From CAJINA01 sp964647585 (GTDB lineage Bacteria > Desulfobacterota > Desulfobacteria > Desulfobacterales > CAJINA01): a DNA stretch of 26,994 bases. Made by a program: the position numbers and the translations under genes. Positions 15,782-23,621 of this stretch are shown here, piece after piece (the first letter of the stretch is position 1; each line of letters starts with the position of its first letter). The stretch covers positions 1-26,994 of the forward strand of contig CAZYGG010000056.1 in the NCBI GenBank assembly GCA_964647585.1, written 5' to 3'. Below the pieces are notes generated by a model. That model saw nothing but the letters and a program-made list of their open reading frames with translations, did no database searches and was not told where the DNA came from.

Positions 15782-17800
15782 ATGAGCGAAAATGTGTCTG
15801 GCGGACAATCAACAACGGATGCCCTCTGTATAAATACCATTCGCGGCCTGGCCATGGATGCCATTCAAAAGGCAAACTCCGGTCACCCTGGGGCCCCCAT
15901 GGGTCTGGCCCCGGCTGCGTATGTTCTCTGGACACGTTACCTGAAGCATAATCCGAAAAACTCGGACTGGCTCGACCGGGACCGTTTTGTGCTGTCCGGC
16001 GGCCATGCCTCCATGCTGCTTTACAGCCTGCTTTTCCTCAGCGGTTATGATCTGGACCTTGAAGAGATTAAAAATTTCAGGCAATGGGGCAGCAAAACCC
16101 CCGGACACCCGGAATATGGTCATACGGACGGCGTGGAAACCACCACCGGCCCCCTCGGCCAGGGCGTTGCCAACGCAGTGGGCATGGCCATGGCCGAAAG
16201 TCACCTGGCAGCCCGTTTTAACCGGGAAACGCATGCCATCGTAGACCACCATACCTATGTCATGTGCGGGGATGGCGACCTCATGGAGGGGGTGGCCGCC
16301 GAAGCGGCATCCCTGGCCGGTCACCTGGGTCTGGGCAAACTGATCTGTATATACGACGACAACGATATTTCCATCGAGGGCAGCACGGCGATTGCTTTCA
16401 CCGAAGATGTGGGCCTGCGCTTTGAATCATACGGATGGCAGGTTCTTACAGTGGCGGACGGCAATGATATTCAGGCTATTTCAGAGGCTATTGAGGCTGC
16501 CCGGGCAGAAACGGGAAAACCCAGCCTGATAAAACTGAAAACCGAAATCGCTTACGGCAGCCCCAACAAGCAGGGCACGGCTGATGCCCACGGGGCCCCC
16601 CTGGGGGAAGACGAACTCGCCCTGACGAAACAGAACCTGGGACTCCCGGCGGATGAATCTTTTCGGGTCCCGGATGAAGTGTTGTCCCATTTCGCTACCT
16701 GCCTGGCAAAGGGCGCGCAGGCGGAAGCCGGGTGGCTGGAAGCATTTAAGGCCTATAAAAACGCCTGCCCCGAGATGGCCGAGCAGTGGTTGGACGCGAT
16801 AAGCGGTTTCCTTCCAGAGGACTGGCGCGCGGACGTTCCGGCCTTTTCTCCGGATGATGGCCCCCTCGCCACCCGGGCCGCATCGGGACAGGTCCTCAAC
16901 GCCCTGGCCGCAAAAGTCCCCGCCCTGATAGGCGGTTCGGCTGACCTGGCCCCTTCGAACAAAACGTACCTGACCTGTTCACATGAATTCCAAAAAGACG
17001 CTTATGATGGTCGCAACATCCGTTTCGGGGTACGGGAGCATGCCATGGGGGCTATCATGACCGGCATGTTTCTGCACAACGGCCTGCGGCCATACGGGGG
17101 AACTTTCCTGGTTTTCGCCGATTATGTCAGACCGGCCATCCGGGTGGCCAGCCTGATGAAACTGCCCCTGATCTATGTGTTCACCCACGACAGTATCGCC
17201 GTCGGTGAGGACGGTCCCACCCACCAGCCGGTGGAACACGTGGCCGCCTTGCGGGCCATTCCGGGACTGACCGTCATACGCCCGGCCGACGCCACGGAAA
17301 CGGCCAAGGCGTGGTGCCAGGCCCTGAGAACCTCCGACCACCCGGTCGCCCTGATCTTAAGCCGTCAGAAACTCCCGATACTGGAAAGCACCCTTGAAGA
17401 TCAGACCCTGCAACAGGGGGCCTATATCCTATCGGATTGTGAAGGGACCCCGGACATCATCCTCATTGCCAGCGGTTCTGAAGTCCAACTGGTCCTCGCT
17501 GCCCAGAAGGAACTGGCCCAGGATAGGATAGCGGCCCGGGTGGTCAGCATGCCCAGTTGGGAGCTGTTTGAAATGACCGGTGCCGACTATAAACGCGAGG
17601 TCCTGCCGCCAACCGTGAAAGTCCGGCTGGCGGTGGAGGCCGGCATTGCCATGGGTTGGGAAAAGTATGTCGGTGACCAGGGCGATGTGATCGGCATGAC
17701 CAGGTACGGCGCTTCGGCCCCGGGTCCCGTCGTGATGGAAAAATTCGGGTTCACCACCGCCAATGTTGTGGCACGGGCCAAGAAACTTCTGGATCGATAA
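15782..17800 (+). CDS. tkt: Transketolase
   Basis: A thiamine-diphosphate enzyme of the non-oxidative pentose phosphate pathway that moves two-carbon units between sugar phosphates. The 672-aa product is full length. The N-terminal part has the conserved ANSGHPGAPMGLAP, and HTDGVETTTGPLGQG. The ThDP-binding motif GDGDLMEG begins near residue 162 and continues to the metal-binding asparagine in YDDNDISIEG. The middle domain has RFGVREHAMGAI with the catalytic glutamate, and FTHDSIAVGEDGPTHQPVEH. AAGGAGA precedes the ATG. It is monocistronic, with hairpins on both sides. The type is the long bacterial form, not the split archaeal type. Confidence 0.97.
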   Translation: MSENVSGGQSTTDALCINTIRGLAMDAIQKANSGHPGAPMGLAPAAYVLWTRYLKHNPKNSDWLDRDRFVLSGGHASMLLYSLLFLSGYDLDLEEIKNFRQWGSKTPGHPEYGHTDGVETTTGPLGQGVANAVGMAMAESHLAARFNRETHAIVDHHTYVMCGDGDLMEGVAAEAASLAGHLGLGKLICIYDDNDISIEGSTAIAFTEDVGLRFESYGWQVLTVADGNDIQAISEAIEAARAETGKPSLIKLKTEIAYGSPNKQGTADAHGAPLGEDELALTKQNLGLPADESFRVPDEVLSHFATCLAKGAQAEAGWLEAFKAYKNACPEMAEQWLDAISGFLPEDWRADVPAFSPDDGPLATRAASGQVLNALAAKVPALIGGSADLAPSNKTYLTCSHEFQKDAYDGRNIRFGVREHAMGAIMTGMFLHNGLRPYGGTFLVFADYVRPAIRVASLMKLPLIYVFTHDSIAVGEDGPTHQPVEHVAALRAIPGLTVIRPADATETAKAWCQALRTSDHPVALILSRQKLPILESTLEDQTLQQGAYILSDCEGTPDIILIASGSEVQLVLAAQKELAQDRIAARVVSMPSWELFEMTGADYKREVLPPTVKVRLAVEAGIAMGWEKYVGDQGDVIGMTRYGASAPGPVVMEKFGFTTANVVARAKKLLDR

Positions 17801-17886
17801 AAGCTGCAAAATACCGGACCCTAAGGGTTCGCACAAATATAAGTTCGCAATTTCAAGTGTTGAGGCGCCCGGCTGGCAAGGCACGC

Positions 17887-17919
17887 AAGCGTATGAATAT
17901 CAAGTATATTCATACGCTT
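17887..17919 (+). terminator. Perfect 14-bp hairpin downstream of transketolase
   Basis: AAGCGTATGAATAT pairs exactly with ATATTCATACGCTT around the five-base loop CAAGT. It lies 86 bases after the tkt stop. Only a short TTTC follows, so termination may be inefficient; an RNA-stabilising role is the alternative. Confidence 0.55.
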
Positions 17920-17992
17920 TCGTAACACAGTCAGAGGGGATGGTTCGGCGCTTAAAATGTGAAGTTATTTTTGCGCGAGCCCTAAGAACAGA

Positions 17993-18025
17993 AAAGGCGG
18001 GTTGGAACATCTCCAATCCGCCTTT
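17993..18025 (-). terminator. Intrinsic terminator of the IHF-alpha-like gene
   Basis: AAAGGCGGGTTGG pairs with CCAATCCGCCTTT (13 positions, one mismatched or wobble pair) around a seven-base loop. On the minus strand the hairpin runs into TTTTCTGTTCTT. It begins 43 bases after the stop at 18068. Confidence 0.75.
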
Positions 18026-18067
18026 GGTTATTCACCGGTCGCCGCGGCCACCGGTTTTCTATTCGTT

Positions 18068-18352
18068 TCAGCCGGTGTTGATCTTGTCGCGTAATAACTT
18101 GGAACACCTGAAAACAACCACCCGCCGCTGGGCTAGCATCATATCGCTGCCGGTGGCGGGATTGCGGCCCCGCCTGGCCTTTTTATCTTTGATGCAAAAT
18201 TTCCCGAACCCGCTTATCAGGACATCTTCGCCGTTTTCCATCTGGCGTTTAATGATCTCAAGCAGGGTCTCTACAACCTCAACACTTTTTTTTCTGGAGA
18301 TACCGAGTTCTTCAGGAATTGAATCTATAATCTGAGCTTTGGTCAGGGTCAT
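18068..18352 (-). CDS. ihfA: Integration host factor alpha-like DNA-bending protein
   Basis: A small HU/IHF-family protein that dimerises and bends DNA for replication, transcription and recombination. The 94-aa product starts TLTKAQIIDSI, has the conserved turn ISGFGKFCIKDK near residues 46-55, and the arm tip RRGRNPATG with intercalating Pro65, then ARRVVVFRCS-like RRVVVFRCSKLL. The pattern favours IHF alpha over HU, because HU usually has FGTF and RxGRNPQTG with different flanks, but the distinction is not absolute. GGAG precedes the ATG. It is divergent from rarD and its partner subunit is not in this window. Confidence 0.9.
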   Translation of the reverse strand: MTLTKAQIIDSIPEELGISRKKSVEVVETLLEIIKRQMENGEDVLISGFGKFCIKDKKARRGRNPATGSDMMLAQRRVVVFRCSKLLRDKINTG

Positions 18353-18378
18353 GGGAAAATTGCTCCTTTAACAATTGG

Positions 18379-18407
18379 ATTGTTCCGGTGTAAATAGTCT
18401 TTGTCAA
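18379..18407 (-). promoter_or_regulatory. Probable promoter of the IHF-alpha-like gene
   Basis: On the minus strand, TTGACA (18402-18407) is followed by a 17-base spacer and AACAAT (18379-18384), giving a start close to the coding region. Another TTGACA (18429-18434) lies 27 bases upstream with a poorer -10 partner. Confidence 0.5.
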
Positions 18408-18452
18408 ATAGCCGATGTTACTGCTTTTTGTCAAGAAATACCTAACTATTTT

Positions 18453-18481
18453 TTGACATTATCCGCAATAGGGTTTAGAAG
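18453..18481 (+). promoter_or_regulatory. Possible promoter of rarD
   Basis: TTGACA at 18453-18458, a 17-base spacer, and TAGAAG at 18476-18481, about 45 bases ahead of the GTG start. The -35 box is perfect and the -10 box moderate. Confidence 0.4.
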
Positions 18482-18526
18482 AGGCAAAAAAATTACCGGG
18501 CTGCGCGCCCGATAGGAAATGAACGG

Positions 18527-19429
18527 GTGACCATGCAAAAATCCGCCATCACCGGCCTGGGGGCCGCAACCACCGCCTACCTGATTTGGGGCCTCAGTCC
18601 GATCTACTGGAAATCGCTGGTCACGGTGCCGGCATTTGAGATCCTGATGCACCGGATGATCTGGTCCTTTGCATTCCTGGGCCCCCTGATTTTTCTGACC
18701 GGCCACCGGACCGCGTTCAAGACCGCAGTGACATCCCCGCGGGTCATGCTGATCCTGCTGGCCACCACCTTGCTGGTTGGTTTCAACTGGTTTTTATTCA
18801 TATGGGCCATTAACAGTAACCATATCCTCCAGACCAGTCTCGGGTATTATATTACCCCCCTGGTAAACGTCCTGCTCGGAATGATCTTTTTAAACGAACG
18901 ACTACGGCGGATGCAGATGGTTGCCGTAGGACTGGCCGCTTTTGCCGTGGGCTGGATGACCCTCCGGTACGGCCATTTCCCGTGGGTCTCCCTGGCGCTG
19001 GCGTTTTCCTTTGCTTTTTACGGGCTTATCCGCAAAATTGCCCCGGTAGGCGCTCTGGTTGGCCTCACGGTTGAAACCATGCTGCTTTCCGTCCCGGCAC
19101 TGGCCTACCTGGTTTATATCGATAGGCTCGGGCAAGGATCATTTTTGAGAGCCACAGCCGGAATCGATCTGCTGCTGATGGGGGCCGCCCTGGTCACCGC
19201 CCTGCCCCTTTTGCTGTTTACCATCGGAGCCCGGCGGCTCCACCTGGCGACCATCGGTTTTTTGCAATACCTGGCCCCGAGCTGCACCTTCCTGCTCGCC
19301 ATCCTGGTTTACAATGAACCTCTGGCCCGGCCGCAGCTTATGGCCTTTATCCTGATCTGGATTGCCCTGATTCTGTACTCGGCCGACTCGGTGATGTACT
19401 ATCGTAGGAATGGTCAGTCTTCCGATTAG
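18527..19429 (+). CDS. rarD: RarD-type EamA-family transporter
   Basis: An inner-membrane drug/metabolite transporter superfamily member with about ten helices in 300 aa. Typical RarD features are the opening YLIWGLSPIYWKSL, the loop HRMIWSF, WAINSNHILQTSLGYYITPLVNVLLG, FLNERLRRMQ, and the C-terminal IGFLQYLAPSCTFLLA. E. coli RarD was named from a chloramphenicol phenotype, but the natural substrate is not established. The GTG at 18527 lies ten bases after AGGA and is my choice; an ATG two codons later is equally usable. It stands alone. Confidence 0.9.
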   Translation: MTMQKSAITGLGAATTAYLIWGLSPIYWKSLVTVPAFEILMHRMIWSFAFLGPLIFLTGHRTAFKTAVTSPRVMLILLATTLLVGFNWFLFIWAINSNHILQTSLGYYITPLVNVLLGMIFLNERLRRMQMVAVGLAAFAVGWMTLRYGHFPWVSLALAFSFAFYGLIRKIAPVGALVGLTVETMLLSVPALAYLVYIDRLGQGSFLRATAGIDLLLMGAALVTALPLLLFTIGARRLHLATIGFLQYLAPSCTFLLAILVYNEPLARPQLMAFILIWIALILYSADSVMYYRRNGQSSD

Positions 19430-19479
19430 TTATAGTATTAACAAATCGAGGGTGCATCCTGATTGCGTAGATATCATCA

Positions 19480-19515
19480 GGGTTCAAGGGGCCAAGGGGT
19501 CGAGGGGTCAAGAGC
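19480..19515. repeat. Degenerate GGGGTCAAG tandem tract
   Basis: About four imperfect units of GGGTTCAAG / GGGGTCAAG type run head to tail just before the palindromic element. They resemble the GGTTCAGGG tracts at 5317 and 15564. No coding potential. Confidence 0.55.
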
Positions 19516-19533
19516 TAAAAGGAGAAAATTATT

Positions 19534-19676
19534 AGACGCTATCTGAAAAACGGATTTTGGTTCAAAATCAAGGCGGCCGCGAATATTAAACCGGAGGAAT
19601 ACTCCAGTATTTCGAGGATTTGATATTCGCACCCAACGCCGAGTTTGGGCCAAAAGACTTTTTTCAGATAGCTTCT
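19534..19676. repeat. Long palindromic repeat element, copy 2
   Basis: This is homologous to 6903-7044, with the same central AATACT-CC-AGTATT (centre 19604.5) and the same CCCAACGCCGAG and GGGCCAAAAGACTTTTTT blocks. The perfect outer arm is GCTATCTGAAAAA (19538-19550) with 19660-19672. An inner arm GCGAATAT / ATATTCGC pairs perfectly. Relative to copy 1, substitutions in the arms occur on both sides so that pairing is kept. The element lies between convergent genes, and the stop codon of the YhbY-type gene (19675-19677) overlaps its outer edge. Confidence 0.85.
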
Positions 19677-20010
19677 ATGAACGCTTCGGCAGGGTTATCT
19701 TGCGTTTATCTGGATCGGGGTGGGGTCTGAAAAGAATGGCCACGTGGCCAATGAGACCCGCCAGGCCGGCACCGGTGCGCTTCTCCAGTTCGGCACAAAA
19801 CCTTTGCTTGGTCTCTTTTTCCTTGTTTTCAACGAATTTCACCTTGACCAGTTCGTGGGTATTCAGCGCCTCTTCAAGCGAGTCGCACACCGCGCCGGTC
19901 ACCCCTTTCTGGCCGATATAGACAACCGGCTGGAGTTTGTGGGCGCGACCGCGCAGATATTTTTTTTGAAAACCTTTCAGCTCTTGCAACAGCAACTCCT
20001 CAACCCTCAT
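19675..20010 (-). CDS. yhbY: YhbY-type CRS1-YhbY (CRM) domain RNA-binding protein
   Basis: A small RNA-binding protein linked to ribosome assembly (E. coli YhbY associates with pre-50S particles). The 111-aa product holds one CRM domain: YLRGRAHKLQPVVYIGQKGVT with the GxxG loop (GQKG), then ALNTHELVKVKFVENK, and a final hydrophobic strand GHVAILFRPHPDPDKR. The N-terminus is about ten residues longer than in E. coli. The ribosome binding site is unclear. The upstream C_GCAxxG_C_C gene is 40 bases away on the same strand, so they may be cotranscribed. A repeat hairpin lies at its 3' end. Confidence 0.92.
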   Translation of the reverse strand: MRVEELLLQELKGFQKKYLRGRAHKLQPVVYIGQKGVTGAVCDSLEEALNTHELVKVKFVENKEKETKQRFCAELEKRTGAGLAGLIGHVAILFRPHPDPDKRKITLPKRS

Positions 20011-20050
20011 CCGTAAACAGCCGTTTTTATATACGGCCCGCCTTTAGGCA

Positions 20051-20590
20051 TTAATTGGGAACGATCCGTTTCAACAACCCACCGATAACAGAATGGCGGG
20101 CATTTAGAAAGCTTAAATCGCCAAAATCGGCAAGCCCCTGCTCCTGCTCGAGGATAAGCCGGGCAGCCATCCGGGCAGTAGCGCCGGTTATCGCTACGCA
20201 CTGGTTAAAATGCCTTTTGGGGTCTTCCCGGACAGCCTTGCATAAAACCCGGCAACAGGCTGATCGGTATTTTCCCGTAAACCGGTTGTGCAGTTCTTTT
20301 GAAAACCGGCGCGCCCTTTCCCGCTGTCCCTGGGCCTGACCGCCGCCCAGGCACAAACCAATGCTCATGACAGCGCCACTCAGAGCACCGCAGATACACC
20401 CGCTGCCACCCATACCGTCGGAAAAGGGCGCCGCCAGAGCAATCACAGTCTCCTCGGAGATATCGCGGCCCAACCCCTTGCTCACGGCAAGCAGGACAGA
20501 TTCTGCACACATGAACTGTTTCGAGCGGAAAAGGTTTTTGGCCCGGGCCTCTATCCGGTCAAGAAGATCTTCAATTTCGGCTACATTCAT
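20051..20590 (-). CDS. C_GCAxxG_C_C family protein (putative redox-active)
   Basis: A member of the cysteine-motif family named C_GCAxxG_C_C, common in anaerobes and of unknown biochemical role. The hallmark is visible at residues 64-80: GCICGALSG with Cys65 and Cys67, then Cys80 in IGLCLGGG. Cys28 precedes it, and Cys pairs (ACCRVLC) follow around residue 112. No signal peptide is evident. The 179-aa length is normal. AAAGGAAA lies a little far upstream of the ATG. It sits just ahead of the YhbY-type gene. A thiol or metal-binding role is the usual guess; this sequence does not settle it. Confidence 0.85.
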   Translation of the reverse strand: MNVAEIEDLLDRIEARAKNLFRSKQFMCAESVLLAVSKGLGRDISEETVIALAAPFSDGMGGSGCICGALSGAVMSIGLCLGGGQAQGQRERARRFSKELHNRFTGKYRSACCRVLCKAVREDPKRHFNQCVAITGATARMAARLILEQEQGLADFGDLSFLNARHSVIGGLLKRIVPN

Positions 20591-20728
20591 TTTATTGGTT
20601 TCCTTTTCGCATGGCCGGTGAAACCGTCATGCCTATCACAATAAACATTCAACGGGGAGTAGCAATTCCGACTCGTATAAAAACGAAAAAATTATTAGGA
20701 CCTTGCGGTTTTATCTGGTCCAGCATGT

Positions 20729-20872
20729 TTATTTTACCGCTTCCGCCTTGTAGCCGGCCCCTTTCCAGGCAAAGATCCCGCCGGTATAGCGGTAGACATG
20801 TTTATAGCCAAGCTTGACCGCCCAGGCAGCGCCGTTGTGGCTGCGGGTACATTTTACAAATCCGTATGCAGG
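20729..20872 (-). pseudogene. C-terminal remnant of a rhodanese-domain gene
   Basis: Reading the minus strand from a stop at 20873-20875 to TAA at 20729-20731 gives 47 residues. They include KCTRSHNGAAWAVKLGY, then KHVYRYTGGIFAWKGAGYKAE. This matches the end of a rhodanese domain: the active-site cysteine loop, the helix behind it and the closing GGxxAWxxAGY segment. The N-terminal two thirds are missing, and there is no start codon in frame. The frame is otherwise intact, so the truncation may be fairly recent. No mobile element is visible at the break. Confidence 0.75.
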
Positions 20873-21035
20873 CTATTACCGACTGTTTTGAATGAAATCC
20901 AATAGTTAATCTCGATATTGATTACAGGACTTATAGACTATTTCTATGACCCGCGTTGACCGGCCCGGGCAGCTTTTCGGAAAACCGGTTTTAACATATT
21001 GTAATTATAGTTAAATTTACGTGTAAACATGAAGC

Positions 21036-21063
21036 TTGACAGATTCGTTTGCATGACTATAAT
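21036..21063 (+). promoter_or_regulatory. Consensus sigma70 promoter
   Basis: A perfect TTGACA (21036-21041) and a perfect TATAAT (21058-21063) with a 16-base spacer. Transcription would begin near 21070, leaving about 170 untranslated bases before the small ORF at 21238. It is the best promoter match in the window. Confidence 0.8.
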
Positions 21064-21237
21064 AGGTCAAAATTAGCAGGCCGCCCGCAAGCTTTAGTAT
21101 TTGCCGAATTCATACTAAATGGCTGTTAAAAAAGGGGAAGCTAATATAGAACCCTGACCTGTAACCATGAGCGCTGTTTCTGTTGTAATCAGCACTCGAT
21201 ATTTACGCAGTTAGTTAGCTTTCAAACGGAGAGATTC

Positions 21238-21429
21238 GTGAAAAGAAGTTTCAAGGGGAATGCCCGTTTCCTGGTAGTACAGAAAAGTCGCCCAGATACT
21301 TTCTATTTATTGGATTATCCGGACTACGCCTGGATCCAGGAACACGGCCTTGTAAAAAAGCACAGTGTCAAGGACCGGAAAAAAAGCAGTGTCATCATGG
21401 TTAAAGCGGAACATCCAACGCCCCAGTAG
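21238..21429 (+). CDS. Small basic protein of unknown function, 63 aa
   Basis: I do not recognise this product. It starts at a GTG preceded by ACGGAGAG. The sequence is lysine-rich, with a more ordered middle part (RFLVVQKSRPDTFYLLDYPDYAWIQEHGLVKK) whose alternating hydrophobic and aromatic residues look like a real beta-rich fold rather than chance. It has no cysteine, signal peptide or membrane segment. It lies downstream of a consensus promoter and a 170-base leader. It could be a genuine small protein or a by-product of a noncoding RNA; I favour a gene. Confidence 0.55.
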   Translation: MKRSFKGNARFLVVQKSRPDTFYLLDYPDYAWIQEHGLVKKHSVKDRKKSSVIMVKAEHPTPQ

Positions 21430-21619
21430 ACTTTTCCCTCAGCACGCACCAACCCAGCCGGTGAAAACACATTTTCAAAAGGCAACCTTTGCGGTGTACG
21501 ATCTGGCCGGCGGCACTGCCCGGTCTTAGATCAAATGGGCGTTGAATTGTGAGAGGCTTGAGTCACTAACCAGCAAAAGAGTGTGCCCAAACAGGCCATT
21601 AATCAGGCCGGGGGGTAAC

Positions 21620-21934
21620 ATGCCGGTATATGAATACGAACATACATCAGAACCCTGCAGCCTCGGAAAGGCATTCGAGGTCACCCAGTCCATGAAGGAC
21701 AAACCCCTGACCGGCTGCCCGGAGTGCGGCCAGCCGGTTCGCAAGCTGATATCAATGGTTGGCATCAGTGTCCCCAAAACCAACTCGGAACTCAAAGACC
21801 TTGGGTTTACCAAGCTGGTCAAGCGGGATGACGGCGTCTATGAAAACGTGACCGCCCGCGGCAAAGACAGCCGTTACATGGAGCGCGGCAAACCCGAAAC
21901 GATGCCCGATCTGAGCAAAACGATCAAAGACTGA
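21620..21934 (+). CDS. FmdB-type small zinc-ribbon protein
   Basis: Members of this family are small putative regulators (named after FmdB of Methylophilus), with a single zinc ribbon. The start at 21620 is chosen because MPVYEYEH matches the family opening MPxYEY, and GGGGGT lies just upstream. After that come FEVTQSMKDKPLTGCPECGQPVRKLIS, the second CxxC (Cys33, Cys36) and the conserved helix. The first half of the ribbon is unusual: only Cys13 is seen where most members have a CxxC. The charged C-terminal 60 residues are variable. It lies 36 bases before the ABC ATPase gene and could be in the same transcript. Confidence 0.8.
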   Translation: MPVYEYEHTSEPCSLGKAFEVTQSMKDKPLTGCPECGQPVRKLISMVGISVPKTNSELKDLGFTKLVKRDDGVYENVTARGKDSRYMERGKPETMPDLSKTIKD

Positions 21935-21970
21935 TCACTTATACCCAAAGCTGATCAAAGGAGGCGCGCA

Positions 21971-22906
21971 ATGATCCAGGCTGATCATTTGACGAAATAT
22001 TACAATGACTTCTGTGCAGTGGACGGGATCAGTCTCGATATCCGCAAAGGGGAAATCCTGGGGTTGCTGGGCCCCAACGGGGCCGGCAAGACCACCACTC
22101 TGCGGATGTTGACCGGCTATTTCAAACCCACCCGGGGCACCATCAACGTCAAGGAGTTCAATTCGAGTGAGCACCCCCTTGAAATCAAACAGCTCATGGG
22201 CTACCTGCCGGAATCGGCCCCGCTGTACCACAACATGCTGGTTTTTGACTACCTTGACTACATAGCCGCAATAAGGGCCATCCCCAGCGATAAACGCCTC
22301 TCCCGGATACGGGAACTCTGTGAATTGTGCGGTCTGCACAATATTATGCACAAATCCATCAATGAACTGTCCAAAGGTCTCAAGCAACGGGTGGGGCTGG
22401 CCCATGCCATGATGAGCGACCCGGAGATTCTGGTTCTCGATGAGCCCACTTCCGGACTTGATCCGAATCAGATCGTAGAAATCCGGGACATCATCAAGCA
22501 GATCGGTCGGGAAAAAACCGTCATCCTGTCGACCCACATCCTCAGCGAAGCGGAAGCTACCTGCGACCGGATCGTCATCATTAACAAGGGTAAAATCATT
22601 GCCAACGGCAGTGCGGAAGAGTTGAAGCAATCCGCCGACAGCGGCCGCGCCATTAACCTCGCCTTTACCCAGGCCGATTTTGCGGATGTGCAGGCCCGGA
22701 TGGAAACCATCGACGGTGTCCAGGCGGTGGAACAGATGCCGTCTGAAAACGGCATGCTGGTCGTCAAACTCACCTGTGCACCCGAGAACGACCTGCGTGA
22801 AACCGTCTACCGCCAGATCAAAGCGACCGACTGGCTGCTGATGGAATTCAGGCAGGATACCCGGACCTTAGAAAACATCTTCAGAGAACTGACCAGGGAG
22901 AACTAA
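21971..22906 (+). CDS. ABC transporter ATP-binding protein (GldA-like)
   Basis: The ATPase of an ABC-2-type system, 311 aa. Walker A GPNGAGKTT is at residues 34-42, the signature LSKGLKQR at 133-140, Walker B ILVLDE at 153-158, and the switch histidine His189 in STHILSE. The C-terminal 90 residues form the extra domain typical of drug- and polysaccharide-type ABC-2 ATPases. A strong AAAGGAGG precedes the ATG. The permease gene begins one base after its stop. Together with the GldG-like and DUF4340-like genes it defines a membrane complex related to Bacteroidetes GldA-GldF-GldG, although gliding itself is unlikely here. Confidence 0.94.
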   Translation: MIQADHLTKYYNDFCAVDGISLDIRKGEILGLLGPNGAGKTTTLRMLTGYFKPTRGTINVKEFNSSEHPLEIKQLMGYLPESAPLYHNMLVFDYLDYIAAIRAIPSDKRLSRIRELCELCGLHNIMHKSINELSKGLKQRVGLAHAMMSDPEILVLDEPTSGLDPNQIVEIRDIIKQIGREKTVILSTHILSEAEATCDRIVIINKGKIIANGSAEELKQSADSGRAINLAFTQADFADVQARMETIDGVQAVEQMPSENGMLVVKLTCAPENDLRETVYRQIKATDWLLMEFRQDTRTLENIFRELTREN

Positions 22907-22907
22907 T

Positions 22908-23612
22908 ATGCGGCAGGCTTTAAAAATCGCAAACAAGGAATTCCGGGATTATTTCATATCCCCCATCGCGTACATCGTGATCTCCATTTTTCTGCTGGTG
23001 ACCGGCTGGTTCTTCTTCGCCACCTTTTTTCTGTACAACCAGGCGGACTTGAGAAACTTCTTCAACCTGCTGCCGACCATGCTGGCGTTTGTGATACCGG
23101 CCATTACCATGCGGTTGTTTTCTGAAGAACGCAATGTGGGTTCTTACGAAACCCTTCTGACCTTGCCGGTGACGTTCCGGGACATTATCCTCGGTAAGTT
23201 TTTTGCAGCGGTCATGCTGGTGGCCGTCATGTTGCTGCCGACCGTTTTTTACGCGGTGTGCATCGCCGCCATCGGGTCCCTTGACTGGGGCCCCGTGGTC
23301 GGCGGCTACCTGGGCGCCCTGCTGTTAGGAGCCGCCTTCAGCGCCATCGGCCTTTTCGCGTCCGCACTCACCCGGAACCAGATCATCGCTTTCATCGTGG
23401 CCATGGCAATTTGTTTTGCCCTGACAACCATAGACCGCATGCTGTTTTTCATTCCCCAGGGGGCGTTGTCGATTCTCGGGTACCTTGGTGCAGGGTCCCA
23501 CTTTCAGAATATTGCCAAAGGCATCATCGATTCCCGTGACATTATCTATTTCCTCAGCGTTGTGTTTCTCGGCCTGTACGGCACAGCCCTGGTGATGGAA
23601 GAAAAGAACTAA
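22908..23612 (+). CDS. ABC-2 type permease (GldF-like)
   Basis: The membrane partner of the preceding ATPase: 234 aa with six hydrophobic segments. It opens with IANKEFRDYFISPIAYIVISIFLLVTGWFF, and has AFVIPAITMRLFSEERNVGSYETLLTLPVTFRDIILGKF, the hallmark of the GldF/NosY-type permease group. The start ATG overlaps the end of a GGGAG ribosome binding site inside the ATPase gene, so the two are translationally coupled. A partial duplication or truncation is not seen. Substrate unknown. Confidence 0.92.
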   Translation: MRQALKIANKEFRDYFISPIAYIVISIFLLVTGWFFFATFFLYNQADLRNFFNLLPTMLAFVIPAITMRLFSEERNVGSYETLLTLPVTFRDIILGKFFAAVMLVAVMLLPTVFYAVCIAAIGSLDWGPVVGGYLGALLLGAAFSAIGLFASALTRNQIIAFIVAMAICFALTTIDRMLFFIPQGALSILGYLGAGSHFQNIAKGIIDSRDIIYFLSVVFLGLYGTALVMEEKN

Positions 23613-23621
23613 GGAGACAGT

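Larger units (their letters stand above)
20591..21237. other. Intergenic region with a gene remnant and a strong promoter
   Basis: Apart from the rhodanese remnant at 20729-20872 and the promoter at 21036-21063, I see no intact gene. A hairpin TTTAGTAT (21093-21100) with ATACTAAA (21112-21119) lies in the leader downstream of the promoter. The segment 20880-21030 is AT-rich with no clear feature. Confidence 0.5.
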
